Shown: positions 49,989-58,611 of the stretch, piece after piece
How positions within the stretch are numbered: the stretch's first letter is position 1
Layout of the letters: each line of letters begins with the position of its first letter
NCBI RefSeq assembly: GCF_031624635.1
Contig: NZ_JAMQOQ010000001.1
Coordinates: forward strand, 62,001-126,000
Length of the DNA: 64,000 bases
Reading direction: 5' to 3'
From: Halogeometricum sp. S3BR5-2
GTDB taxonomy: Archaea; Halobacteriota; Halobacteria; Halobacteriales; Haloferacaceae
Translations under genes and position numbers: made by a program
Notes under the pieces: model-generated
Seen by the model: the letters and a program-made list of their open reading frames with translations, nothing else
The model's database searches: none
Told to the model about the DNA's origin: nothing

Positions 49989-50753
49989 ATGCCAACTACT
50001 ACCACGGGCGTGGGGCTCGGCGTCCTCGCCCAGACGGGCCTGATTCCGCGCGGGACCCGCGCGTTCGTCTTCGAGCGCATCTTCGTCGTGTTCCTCGTGT
50101 TGGGCACCGCCGTCGGCGTCGTCGTCGTCGGCTACATGCTGTACAACGCGTACAAGTACCGCGCGGGCGGCGGGCGAGGCAGCGACGCCGACCGCCCCGT
50201 CCTCGGCGAACTGCCGTCCGGGAGCGGCGGCGGGCGGAAACTGTTCACCTCCTTCTTCCTCAGCACCGTCGTCGTCATCTCGCTCGTCTCGTGGACGTAC
50301 GGGACCCTCCTGTTCGTCGAGGAGGGGCCGCAGGCGGAGGACACGATGGAGGTCCGCGTGGAGGGCTACCAGTTCGGGTGGCGGTTCGTCTACCCGAACG
50401 GGTACGAGTCCGACACCCTCTACGTCCCGCAGAACGAGTCGGTCAGACTCGTCGTCACCTCCGACGACGTGTTCCACAACTTCGGTATCCCCGCGTTGCG
50501 GGTGAAGACAGACGCCATCCCCGGACAGGAGACGGAGACGTGGTTCCGGGCCGAGGAGACGGGCAACTACACCGCTCGGTGCTACGAACTCTGCGGGTCC
50601 GGCCACTCGTTCATGACGGCGACGGTGGTCGTGATGGAACCCGGGGAGTACGAGGCGTGGTACGACGGAACCGAGGGTAACGCGTCCGTCACGGGAGGCG
50701 CGTCGGGCACCGAGACGGCGGCGAACGAGGCGGTCGCGGAGGCGGCGAAATGA
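49989..50753 (+). CDS. coxB: Cytochrome c oxidase subunit II
   Basis: Carries the dinuclear CuA centre that receives electrons. Two membrane helices (residues about 29-54 and 85-108) are followed by a cupredoxin domain with the ligands H163 (VFHNFG), C198, E200, C202, H206 and M209 (CYELCGSGHSFM), all intact. A Gly/Ser loop lies between the helices and a Thr/Gly/Ala tail closes the chain. No signal peptidase site is obvious. The stop overlaps the coxA start by ATGA. In haloarchaea the electron donor is likely halocyanin (a blue copper protein) rather than cytochrome c; that gene is not in the window. Confidence 0.94.
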   Translation: MPTTTTGVGLGVLAQTGLIPRGTRAFVFERIFVVFLVLGTAVGVVVVGYMLYNAYKYRAGGGRGSDADRPVLGELPSGSGGGRKLFTSFFLSTVVVISLVSWTYGTLLFVEEGPQAEDTMEVRVEGYQFGWRFVYPNGYESDTLYVPQNESVRLVVTSDDVFHNFGIPALRVKTDAIPGQETETWFRAEETGNYTARCYELCGSGHSFMTATVVVMEPGEYEAWYDGTEGNASVTGGASGTETAANEAVAEAAK

Positions 50754-53413
50754 GCGACGAACGCCGCACCGACGGCGGACACCCTGCAGACGACCAACCG
50801 AACACCGCGGACCGACGACCCGACGGCGGCAGCGCGGAACGGGCGGACGCCTCGACGGCCGTCGGCGAACTGACCGTCCCGGCCGCGGAGAGCGACTACG
50901 AGGAGACGGCCTCGGAGTTCCCGTCGACGGGGAGCATCCGCCGGTGGTTCGTCACGACCAATCACAAGGACGTGGGCATCCTCTACGTCGTCACCTCGCT
51001 GTTCTTCCTCGTCCTCGGCGGCGTGCTCGCGTGGCTCCTCAGAATCCAACTGTGGGCGCCGCGGACGCCGACGACGACGGTGCTGGAACCGCTGGCGTAC
51101 AACCAGGCCGTCTCCGCGCACGGACTCATCATGGTGTTCTGGTTCCTCTCGCCGTTCGCGTTCGGCTTCGCCAACTACGTCGTCCCCCTGCAAATCGGCG
51201 CGAAGGACCTCGCGTTCCCTCGGCTGAACGCCCTCTCCTACTGGCTCTACCTCTTCTCGGGCATCCTGTTCGGCGTCTCCTTCTTCCAGGGCGGGACGTT
51301 CGCCGGCGGGTGGACGATGTACGCGCCGCTGAACGTCCCGACGTTCACGCCGGACGTGGGCGCGAGTACGGCGGTGCTGGCGCTGACGCTGTTCGTCGCG
51401 TCGGTCACCGTCTCCTCGGTCAACTTCCTCACCTCGATGCACACGATGCGCGCGGAGGGGCTAACGCTCAGGAAACTCCCCCTGTTCACGTGGTCTATCC
51501 TCCTCACGGTCTGGATGATGCTGTTCGCGTTCGCCGCGTTGCTGGCGGCGCTCATCATCCTCTCCTCCGACAGGCTCCTGGGGACGACCTACTTCGCGCT
51601 CGAATCGCCCGCCGGGTCGATGCTGTGGGCGCACCTGTTCTGGTTCTTCGGCCACCCCGAGGTGTACATCGTCTTCTTCCCGGCGTTGGGGGTGATGGCC
51701 GAGGTGTTCCAGACGTTCACCGGCCGCCGCATCGTCGGCCGCAAGTGGTTCATCGCGGCGATGGTTCTGGTTGCGCTCCAGAGCTTCGTCGTCTGGATGC
51801 ACCACATGTTCCTGACGACCATCAACCTCCAGATAAAGACGCTCTTTATGATAACCACCATCGGCATCTCGCTGCCGTTCGACCTGATGGTGTTCGCGCT
51901 CATCTACACGATGCTGAAGGGGAAGATACGCTTCACCACGCCGTTCCTGTTCGTGTTCGGCGCCCTCCTGCTGTTCATCATCGGCGGAATTACGGGCGTC
52001 TTCCTCGGCGCCATCGTCCTCGACTACGAATTCAGAGGGACGTACTGGGTCGTCGCGCACTTCCACTACGTGATGGTCGGCGGCGTCACCGCCCTCGTCG
52101 GAGGGCTGTACTACTGGTTCCCGAAGATGACCGGGCGGATGTACGACGAGTTCCTCGGGAAACTCCACTTCGGCGTCTACTTCGTCGGCTTCAACCTCCT
52201 CTACTTCCCTCTGTTCGTCGCGTGGGAGACGCCGCGCCGCGTGTTCGACTACTCGGCCGGCCTCCAAATCTGGCACCAACTCGCCACCGTCGGCGCGTTC
52301 GTCCTCGGCCTCTCGTTTCTCATCATGTTCTACAACCTGACGAAGAGCGCGTTCTCCGGCGACCCGGCGGGCGACAACCCCTGGGAGTACGCCACCACCG
52401 CCGAGTGGGCCGTCCCCTCGCCGCCGCCGTTGGAGAACTTCCCCGGCCTGCCGACGTACCGGGACGGGTCGCTCGGGTTCCGCGAGGAGTCGACGGCGGC
52501 GGACGGCGGGGAGGCGGCCGCCGACGGCGGCGAGGCGGCGACGGACGGCGGGGAACGAGACGGGGACGCCGCCACGGACGGCGGCGTCGCCACCGCCGAC
52601 GCGGCGACGCCCCCGGCGCGGCACGACGAACAGGAAGAGCACGCCAGCCACGCGAGTATCTGGCCGTTCGTCGTCGGCGCCGGGACGTTCCTCCTGTTCC
52701 TCGGCCTCTCGGGCCTCCGAGACGCGTCGTTCCCGGAGGGTGTCGCCGGGAGTTTCTACCTCGGCACCGCCGCCCTCGGCGGCGTCGTCACGCTCGGGTC
52801 GCTCGTGTTCATGGGGCTGGAACCGTTCCACGGCCCCGAACTCGCCGACGGCGAGGCGTGGCCGTTCAGCGGCCTGGAGTACGGGAAAGTCGGAATGTGG
52901 ATATTCCTCGCCAGCGACGTGGTGCTGTTCGGCGGGTTCATCGGCGCCTACGTGTTCACGCGCGTGGCGTTCGGGTGGACGGCGTGGGAGCCGATTCCGT
53001 CGAATCCGGTTCCGGGGCTGGTGAACACCTACCTCCTCCTGACGAGCAGTTTCACCGTCGTCCTCGCTCTCGTCGCCGCGGAGAAGAGGAACCGGGCGGG
53101 GCTGGTCACCAGCCTCGCCGCGACGTTCCTCCTCGGCGTCGGCTTCCTCGTCAACAAGGGTATCGAGTGGGACCACCTGTTCCACGAGGGCCTGTGGCTC
53201 TCCTCGAACGTGCGCGCCTCGACGTTCTTCCTCACAACGGGACTGCACGCCGCGCACGTCATCGTGGGTCTCATCGTGACGCTGTATCTCGTCGCCCGCG
53301 CGTGGCGCGGGGCCTACTTGGAGGACAGCAGTTCGGTGGAGTACTTCGGCCTCTACTGGCACTTCGTCGACATCGTCTGGCTGTTCCTCTTCCCGCTGTT
53401 CTACATCCTGTGA
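50750..53413 (+). CDS. coxAC: Cytochrome c oxidase subunits I and III fused
   Basis: Residues about 55-580 are subunit I with heme a and heme-copper ligands: AHGLIMVFWF, GHPEVYI (His-Tyr pair and Glu), WMHHMF and AHFHYVMVGG. Residues about 581-632 are a linker of Asp/Gly/Ala repeats. Residues about 633-887 are subunit III (GKVGMWIFLASDVVLFGGFIGAYVF, TTGLHAAHVIVGL, YWHFVDIVWLFLFPLFYIL). The D-channel residues (ANYVVPLQ, KDLAFPRLN) fit an A-type oxidase, but the usual K-channel lysine position (PTGIK in aa3 enzymes) reads PFDLM. Fusion of I and III is known from other archaea and thermophiles. It follows coxB directly. Confidence 0.94.
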   Translation: MSDERRTDGGHPADDQPNTADRRPDGGSAERADASTAVGELTVPAAESDYEETASEFPSTGSIRRWFVTTNHKDVGILYVVTSLFFLVLGGVLAWLLRIQLWAPRTPTTTVLEPLAYNQAVSAHGLIMVFWFLSPFAFGFANYVVPLQIGAKDLAFPRLNALSYWLYLFSGILFGVSFFQGGTFAGGWTMYAPLNVPTFTPDVGASTAVLALTLFVASVTVSSVNFLTSMHTMRAEGLTLRKLPLFTWSILLTVWMMLFAFAALLAALIILSSDRLLGTTYFALESPAGSMLWAHLFWFFGHPEVYIVFFPALGVMAEVFQTFTGRRIVGRKWFIAAMVLVALQSFVVWMHHMFLTTINLQIKTLFMITTIGISLPFDLMVFALIYTMLKGKIRFTTPFLFVFGALLLFIIGGITGVFLGAIVLDYEFRGTYWVVAHFHYVMVGGVTALVGGLYYWFPKMTGRMYDEFLGKLHFGVYFVGFNLLYFPLFVAWETPRRVFDYSAGLQIWHQLATVGAFVLGLSFLIMFYNLTKSAFSGDPAGDNPWEYATTAEWAVPSPPPLENFPGLPTYRDGSLGFREESTAADGGEAAADGGEAATDGGERDGDAATDGGVATADAATPPARHDEQEEHASHASIWPFVVGAGTFLLFLGLSGLRDASFPEGVAGSFYLGTAALGGVVTLGSLVFMGLEPFHGPELADGEAWPFSGLEYGKVGMWIFLASDVVLFGGFIGAYVFTRVAFGWTAWEPIPSNPVPGLVNTYLLLTSSFTVVLALVAAEKRNRAGLVTSLAATFLLGVGFLVNKGIEWDHLFHEGLWLSSNVRASTFFLTTGLHAAHVIVGLIVTLYLVARAWRGAYLEDSSSVEYFGLYWHFVDIVWLFLFPLFYIL

Positions 53414-53424
53414 GGTGACAAAAA

Positions 53425-53682
53425 ATGAACACGAAACTGTACACGGTAATCTACGTGGTGTTGTTCGTCTCGGCGACGGTGCAAGTGCTGGTCGAGTTCG
53501 CCGGACTGGCCTACTGGACGGCGTTCGCGCTCATCATGGTGCTGTCGGCGGCGAAGGCGGTGCTCGTCGCCGCCTACTTCCAGCACCTGCGGTGGGAGCC
53601 CCGTTCGCTCACGTACCTCGTCGGAATCGGCCTCGCGGCGGCGCTGGCGCTGACGTTCGCCGCGTCGTACTCCATCCTCTGA
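53425..53682 (+). CDS. Cytochrome c oxidase subunit IV-like protein (85 aa)
   Basis: Three hydrophobic segments and the prokaryotic COX4 pattern: TVQVLVEFAGLAYWTAFALIMVLSAAKAVLVAAYFQHLRWE. The K-x5-YFxHL part is typical of the small accessory oxidase subunit. GAGGTGA lies before the ATG at correct spacing, and the start is 11 bases after the coxAC stop, so it belongs to the operon. It stabilises the complex; no cofactor is bound. Confidence 0.85.
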   Translation: MNTKLYTVIYVVLFVSATVQVLVEFAGLAYWTAFALIMVLSAAKAVLVAAYFQHLRWEPRSLTYLVGIGLAAALALTFAASYSIL

Positions 53683-53697
53683 GGTGGAGGTGGAGAG

Positions 53698-53916
53698 ATG
53701 AGTCTCACACGCGCGCCCGCGAGGCGGTTCGACCGGCGCGCCCTCGGCTACGCCCTGCTGTTCTCGCTCCCGATGGCGCTCGGCATCACGGTGATGATGC
53801 TGAAGGTTGTCGGCGGACCGCTCTCGCGGCCCCTCGTGTTCGCGCCGGGCGCCGTCGTCGCCGCCTGCGTGTTCCTCCTCGTCGCCGTCGCGGCGACGGG
53901 GGGCGAGGCCGAGTAG
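53698..53916 (+). CDS. Small two-span membrane protein of the oxidase operon (72 aa)
   Basis: Two membrane helices (residues about 17-37 and 46-66) separated by a short loop (KVVGGPLSRPLVF). No family is recognised. GAGGTGGAGGTGGAGAG precedes the ATG, a strong purine-rich ribosome binding region, and the gap to the subunit IV gene is 15 bp. Position suggests an oxidase accessory or assembly protein. Confidence 0.65.
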   Translation: MSLTRAPARRFDRRALGYALLFSLPMALGITVMMLKVVGGPLSRPLVFAPGAVVAACVFLLVAVAATGGEAE

Positions 53917-53931
53917 GGTCCCGCCCCCGCC

Positions 53932-54483
53932 CTACAGTTCGTCGGCGGAGACGACCATCCGGTGGCGCCGCGTCTCGAATCCAAGCGAGTCGTAGAACGA
54001 GCGCGCCCGCTCGTTGTCCGCGTCCACGTCGAGGGCGAGTTCGCCGCACTCGGCCTCCTCCGCGTAGCGCGCGGCCCGGCGGACGAGTCGGTGCGCGAGC
54101 CCCGTTCCCCGGAACGCCGAGCGCACGTAGATATCGCCCACGACCAGCCTGTCGGGTCGGTCGAAGACGCTCGGGGACCGCTCGACGTCCGCCGAGACGA
54201 ACCCGGTGAGCGCGCTCTCGGGGTCGGTCAGGACGGACGCCCCCTCGCCCTCCTCCCTCTCCGTCCCCATCGTCTCCGACTCGTCGACGGCGACCCACGT
54301 CCGATAGTCCTCCGAGGCGAGGCGGTCGAGCCGGAAGGGTGTCTCCTCCTCTACGACGTCGACGTCCCCGGCGAGGCCGTGGTCGGCGACGGTCCGCGAC
54401 AGTTCGCGGTGGTAGGGCAGCCACAACTTCTCGACGTAGCGGCGAACGGCGGGTTCCTCGGCGGGGAGACGACGGAGGTGCAT
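53932..54483 (-). CDS. GNAT-family N-acetyltransferase
   Basis: Residues about 100-175 form the acetyl-CoA fold: VGDIYVRSAFRGTGLAHRLVRRAARYAEEAECGELALDVDADNERARSFYDSLGFETRRHRMVV. The R-x-x-G-x-G/A signature is RGTGLA and the NxxAxxFYxxxGF end is clear. The N-terminus MHLRRLPAEEPAVRRYVEKLWLPYH matches haloarchaeal GNATs, which is why the ATG at 54483 is chosen; a further ATG at 54540 would add 19 residues. Substrate unknown. It is convergent with the oxidase operon. Confidence 0.85.
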   Translation of the reverse strand: MHLRRLPAEEPAVRRYVEKLWLPYHRELSRTVADHGLAGDVDVVEEETPFRLDRLASEDYRTWVAVDESETMGTEREEGEGASVLTDPESALTGFVSADVERSPSVFDRPDRLVVGDIYVRSAFRGTGLAHRLVRRAARYAEEAECGELALDVDADNERARSFYDSLGFETRRHRMVVSADEL

Positions 54484-54569
54484 GCGAACCCCGATTCCGA
54501 CGGGGCGCACTTCGTTCCTCCGCAGTTCCGGAACGAGCATTTAACATGTTCTATGATAACATCACACAC

Positions 54570-54773
54570 ATGGACGCAGAGCTGTTCGCGCTCGGGGCCG
54601 CGACGGCGGCGCTCGTCGTCGGCCTGTCAGCGCTCCTGTACGGCGAGTACGCCGGCATGACCACCACGCTCGTTCCCGTCGGGGGCGTCGTCGCCCTCAC
54701 CGGCGTCGGCGTCCTCACCGCGCACGTCGCCCGCCTCCCCGACCCCGAGGAGTCCGACGAGACGGGGCACTGA
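54570..54773 (+). CDS. Two-span membrane protein (67 aa)
   Basis: MDAELFALGAATAALVVGLS begins a first helix; TTLVPVGGVVALTGVGVLTAHVA is the second; the tail is acidic (DPEESDETGH). An in-frame ATG at 54546 would add eight residues. The upstream TTTAACATG is shared with the divergent GNAT gene. No family recognised; similar two-helix miniproteins are common in haloarchaea. Confidence 0.55.
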   Translation: MDAELFALGAATAALVVGLSALLYGEYAGMTTTLVPVGGVVALTGVGVLTAHVARLPDPEESDETGH

Positions 54774-54824
54774 GAGTTCTTCCGCCTCCCCGCTCGCTCC
54801 CGCGACGCGAACGGTTTGGACGGT

Positions 54825-55112
54825 TCACCCGGCGATACTGAACCCGATGATGCCGAGGATGACGAACGCGGCGTAGACGCTCCCGAGCGCCGCGACCACT
54901 TTCAGGTGGTAGAGAAAGAGGTCGTCCTCCTCGGCCGTCACCGCGGACTCGTATGCTTCCTGCTCGGACTCGGTCCGGCGCGCCGCGTGCGCCTCGCCGA
55001 CGTGGAGGGCTCGAAGCCGCGCCGTGCGGAACGGGCGGCCGCAGTAGGGGCACGTCGCCGGCGGCGTCTCCCCGTCGGGAACCGCCGTCTCGGGTCGGAC
55101 GCGCTCTCTCAT
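54825..55112 (-). CDS. C2H2-like zinc finger joined to one membrane span (95 aa)
   Basis: Near the N-terminus is CPYCGRPFRTARLRALHVGEAH (22 residues; C-x2-C...H-x4-H), a classical C2H2 finger; after a charged helix, one or two C-terminal hydrophobic segments (FLYHLKVVAALGSVYAAFVILGIIGFSIAG) anchor it. A membrane-bound zinc finger is unusual; I recall similar haloarchaeal proteins labelled DUF7410. Its ATG overlaps the stop of the 475-residue membrane protein gene (ATGA), so the two are co-translated and may interact. Confidence 0.75.
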   Translation of the reverse strand: MRERVRPETAVPDGETPPATCPYCGRPFRTARLRALHVGEAHAARRTESEQEAYESAVTAEEDDLFLYHLKVVAALGSVYAAFVILGIIGFSIAG

Positions 55113-56536
55113 CGCACCGCCTCCGCGACGGGTTGGGCGACGACCCAGAGGCTGACCACGGTGTACAGAACGGTGACGGCGACGAACGGGTACTGGCTCC
55201 GGAGCGGTTGGAGTCGGCCGGGGAACAGGTCGAACGACCGCGCGTGCGCCACCCAGACGGCGACGAGGTGTCCGCCGACGACGGCGGCCAACTGGACCGC
55301 GCCGAACCACGGCGGGAGGGCGAGGACGGGCACGGCCGCGGGCGGCGAGAGGGGCGTCGAGGCGACGGCGACGAACGCCGGGAGCAGACCGAGGAAGTAG
55401 CCGAGGAAGTGCGCGAGGTGGTAGCCCGCGGCGATGGGGACGAGGGCGGGCGCGAACCACCCGGCGACGAACCGCGCGGCGACGTAGGTGTCCGCCGTTC
55501 GGCGGGCGAGACGGGCCGCGAGGCGGTAGACGGCGAGGAAACAGGCGAACCCCGCGAACGCGAGGGCGAGGCCGAGGAGCCACCCGGGCACGCCGACGCC
55601 CGCGGCCGACTCGCGCACGCCGTCCCACGCGGTAGTGGCGGCGAGGCCGTCGTACGTCGTCACCCAGAGGAGGGCGACGACGAACGCCGCGTCGTCCTCG
55701 GCCATCGCCGCCGGGTGGCGGACGAGCGCGGCTCCCGGCACCAAGACGGCGAGGCCATCCTCGGTCCGCTGGACCGGCGCGAGCAGCCCGTACAGCCGGA
55801 AGACGCGCGAGACGGGGTCGACGCGCTCGAACCACGCCGACCCGTAGCGCGCCGCCCCGGCGACGGTGACGACGGTGTAGGCGAGGACGGCGGCGGAGAG
55901 GACGCGCGGGTCCGAGGCGACGGGGCTCTCCACCTCGACCCAGACGAGGGCGAGGAGGCCGAGGACGCTCGGCCACGCGCCGAGACGTTCGGGCAGTCGG
56001 GCGGACGCGCGGCCCGGTGCCCCGGGGGCGGCCCGGCGGACGGCGCGCGCGAGCGTCCGCCACGGGTTCACGACCGGCCACGCGTCGACGACGAGGTAGG
56101 TGAACATCGTGAAGCCGGCCCACCAGCCGACCCAGACGACCAGGACGGCGAGGTTCGCCAGCGGCGCCCGCGGCCCGGCGAGTCCCGCCCACACCACGAG
56201 CGCGAGGACGGCGACGGCCGCCCACCCGAGGAGCCGACGGACCCGTTCCGCGGCCGCGCGGCGTCCAACGCGGAGGGGACGGCGCGGGCGGGCGAACGCG
56301 TCCAGCGCCGCGGCGTCGGTGACGAAACTGGAGAACAGAAAGGAGACGCCGACGACGCCGCCGCCGGAGAGGAGGACCAGCCAGAACGGGGCGGGCGCCG
56401 AGCGGAGCGACCCGGCAAGCGACCCCGCGTGCGCGAGCGCCGGACGGGAGTACAGCGTCGCTCCCAGCGCAGCGACGAGGGCGAGCGACCCGAGACGGGC
56501 GGGGAGTCGGGCGGAACGAGCGCGGTCGGAGGACAC
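55109..56536 (-). CDS. Eleven- to twelve-span membrane protein (475 aa)
   Basis: Signal-like first segment, then many Ala/Val/Leu-rich helices with conserved aromatics: VWVGWWAGFTMFTYLVVDAWPVVNPWRTL, ADTYVAARFVAGWFAPALVPIAAGYHLAHFLGYFLGLLPAF (HLAHFLGY may bind metal or heme) and QPLRSQYPFVAVTVLYTVVSLW. It resembles haloarchaeal and actinobacterial proteins annotated fenitrothion-hydrolase-like, with no demonstrated activity. It is the middle gene of a minus-strand set; the upstream gene ends nine bases before its start, and the zinc-finger gene overlaps its stop. Confidence 0.75.
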   Translation of the reverse strand: MSSDRARSARLPARLGSLALVAALGATLYSRPALAHAGSLAGSLRSAPAPFWLVLLSGGGVVGVSFLFSSFVTDAAALDAFARPRRPLRVGRRAAAERVRRLLGWAAVAVLALVVWAGLAGPRAPLANLAVLVVWVGWWAGFTMFTYLVVDAWPVVNPWRTLARAVRRAAPGAPGRASARLPERLGAWPSVLGLLALVWVEVESPVASDPRVLSAAVLAYTVVTVAGAARYGSAWFERVDPVSRVFRLYGLLAPVQRTEDGLAVLVPGAALVRHPAAMAEDDAAFVVALLWVTTYDGLAATTAWDGVRESAAGVGVPGWLLGLALAFAGFACFLAVYRLAARLARRTADTYVAARFVAGWFAPALVPIAAGYHLAHFLGYFLGLLPAFVAVASTPLSPPAAVPVLALPPWFGAVQLAAVVGGHLVAVWVAHARSFDLFPGRLQPLRSQYPFVAVTVLYTVVSLWVVAQPVAEAVR

Positions 56537-56545
56537 GGTCGCGGG

Positions 56546-56995
56546 TCAGAACGCGCCGAGCAGTTTGAGGGTGACGGCGAGGACGAACAGCGACCCGAGC
56601 GCCCACACCCCCAGCAGGGCGGCCTGCGCGTTCTTCAGCCCCCGACCGCGCGCGGAGACGAACGTCCCGTAGAAGACGTAGAGGGCGAAGACGAGCACCG
56701 CGGCGGCGAGGAGGAACGCCCCGCCCGCGGCGGCCAGTTCGGCCGGCACGTCCCCACCGGCGACGAACAGGACGCCGGCCCCGCCGAACGCCAATGCGAC
56801 GACGACGAACGCGGCGGTCCACGCCGCGGGACTGTCGGCGGCCCGGGACAGCGCCGACGGCCGCGTGCCCGTCCCCGTCCGCGTCGACCACCCGCCGGCG
56901 ACGGAGTACTCTCGCCGCCCCCGACCGGTGAGGACGACGGCGGCCGCGAGGGCGACTCCGAAGACGAGACCGGCGAACAGCGCTTCCTGTGCCAT
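56546..56995 (-). CDS. Four-span membrane protein, first gene of the zinc-finger operon (149 aa)
   Basis: Hydrophobic helices at about 5-22, 57-78, 85-106 and 125-145, with a positively charged loop near VSARGRGLKNAQAAL. No motif or family recognised. The ATG at 56995 has AGGTGAG eight bases upstream, preferred to a GTG at 57007 within that element. The gene is followed nine bases later by the 475-residue membrane protein, so all three form one operon with unknown role, possibly a membrane complex. Confidence 0.7.
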   Translation of the reverse strand: MAQEALFAGLVFGVALAAAVVLTGRGRREYSVAGGWSTRTGTGTRPSALSRAADSPAAWTAAFVVVALAFGGAGVLFVAGGDVPAELAAAGGAFLLAAAVLVFALYVFYGTFVSARGRGLKNAQAALLGVWALGSLFVLAVTLKLLGAF

Positions 56996-57243
56996 GTCAA
57001 CACTCACCTATCATTAACTATTATTACAGTATCGGCCATAAACGTTCGCTTCCGCGCCCGTCCGGTCGTTCGGAAGAGCCGAGACGACGGTAGACGGGCG
57101 ACGCGGCGGTCCTCCGGGCGGCCGGGACCGCGAGACGGCGTCGACCGCCGCGGCCGAACGCGTCGATCGTGCGGTCGTGAGCGGTCCGTTCGGGCCATCG
57201 ACGAAACGTGATTCTTAAGGGTCGCACGGGTATTGTTGCGCGT

Positions 57244-58251
57244 ATGAGTGACGAACAGCAGGCGGAGGCCGCCGAGGCGGAGGCCGATGCAGCGGAGGAC
57301 GTCGAAGAAGAGGTCGCCGAGGAGGAGACCGAGGGCGGGATTCAGGACGGCGACTTCGTCCGCCTCGCCTACACGGTCCGAACGGTCGAAGACGACACCG
57401 TCGTCGACACGACCGACGAGGAGGTGGCCGAGGAGGCCGAGATAGACACCGACGAGTACGACTTCGAACCCCGCGTCATCATCGTCGGCGCGGGCCACAT
57501 CTTCGAGTCGGTCGACGACGCTCTCGTCGGCGCCGAGGTGGGCGACACCGGCACCGTCGAGATTCCGGCCGCCGAGGCGTTCGGCGAGTTCGACGACGAC
57601 GAGGTGCGCACGGTCAGCGCCAACAAGATAGACGAGGACGACCGCTACCCCGGCGCGCAGGTGCAGGTCGACGGCGACCAGGGCCGCATCGAGACCATCA
57701 TCGGCGGCCGCGCCCGCGTCAACTTCAACCACCCCCTCGCCGGCGAGGACCTCGAGTACGAGTACGAGATTCTCGAACTCGTCGACGACCGCGAGGAGCA
57801 GGCCGAGGGCCTCCTCGGCATGTACCTCCAGCAGGTCCCCGAGGTCTGGATCCAGACCGACGAGGAGGAAGAAGAGCAGGTCGTCGAGTCCGACGACGAG
57901 GACGACGACGCCGAACCCGAGACGGAGACGGTCACGACCGAAAAGGAGACGCTGTACATCGAGGCCACCCAGCAGATGACGATGAACCAGCAGTGGATGT
58001 TCTCGAAGCAGCAGATCGCACAGGACCTCATGGACCGTCTCGACCTCGACCGCGTCATCGTCCAGGAGACCATCGACGGCATGGGCGGCATGATGGGCGG
58101 CATGGGCGGTATGATGGGCGGCATGGGCGGCGGCGCCGACGCCGAGGACATCGAGGACGCCATGGAGGACGTCGACGTCGACGCCGACGAACTCGTCGAG
58201 GAACTCGAAGAGGGCGACCTCGACGTCGAAGCGGACGCCGACGAGGAGTAG
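57244..58251 (+). CDS. Long FKBP-type peptidyl-prolyl isomerase with Gly-Met tract (335 aa)
   Basis: After an acidic leader, residues about 35-120 form an FKBP domain with a SlyD-like flap: IQDGDFVRLAYTVRT and IVGAGHIFESVDDALVGAEVGDTGTVEIPAAEAFGEFDD. A C-terminal extension runs RARVNFNHPLAGEDLEYEYEI, then a charged region, then a Met-rich helix (QQMTMNQQWMFSKQQIAQDLMDRL) and a tract of Met and Gly near residues 279-298 reminiscent of GroEL/thermosome tails, ending in an acidic tail. Probably a folding chaperone with prolyl isomerase activity. TTCTTAAGG lies about 25 nt before the ATG. Confidence 0.9.
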   Translation: MSDEQQAEAAEAEADAAEDVEEEVAEEETEGGIQDGDFVRLAYTVRTVEDDTVVDTTDEEVAEEAEIDTDEYDFEPRVIIVGAGHIFESVDDALVGAEVGDTGTVEIPAAEAFGEFDDDEVRTVSANKIDEDDRYPGAQVQVDGDQGRIETIIGGRARVNFNHPLAGEDLEYEYEILELVDDREEQAEGLLGMYLQQVPEVWIQTDEEEEEQVVESDDEDDDAEPETETVTTEKETLYIEATQQMTMNQQWMFSKQQIAQDLMDRLDLDRVIVQETIDGMGGMMGGMGGMMGGMGGGADAEDIEDAMEDVDVDADELVEELEEGDLDVEADADEE

Positions 58252-58321
58252 CGCGGACGCTCGCAGTCGAACTCGAACCAGCGCTTTCTTTTGCGACACC
58301 CGCCCAGCAACACCGAGAGCC

Positions 58322-58591
58322 ATGTCCGAGGAGTCGCCGCCGACGTCCGTCCCCACCGACGACCTGAAACTGGCCGCCGTCGCCGCCGGGTGTACGGTCG
58401 GATTGACGCTCGTCCTCCAGTTCGTCCTGAACCGCGACGTCTCCTTTCTCGTCCGTCTCGCGCCGCTGGTTCCCTACTTCGCGTACCTCGTCGCCAAGCG
58501 GACGGGGGTGGACGCACTCGCCAGCGTCCGCAACTGGTCGGCGCTGACCGTCGCGCTGACCGTCGCGACGCTCCTCTATTACGCGGTCTGA
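58322..58591 (+). CDS. Small membrane protein (89 aa)
   Basis: Three short hydrophobic segments (residues about 20-38, 42-58 and 70-88), with a charged loop KRTGVDALASVRNW. No family recognised. It lies about 70 bp behind the FKBP gene with its own upstream region. The start ATG at 58322 is the only suitable one. Confidence 0.6.
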   Translation: MSEESPPTSVPTDDLKLAAVAAGCTVGLTLVLQFVLNRDVSFLVRLAPLVPYFAYLVAKRTGVDALASVRNWSALTVALTVATLLYYAV

Positions 58592-58611
58592 GCGGGTCGA
58601 AATAGCTCGAA

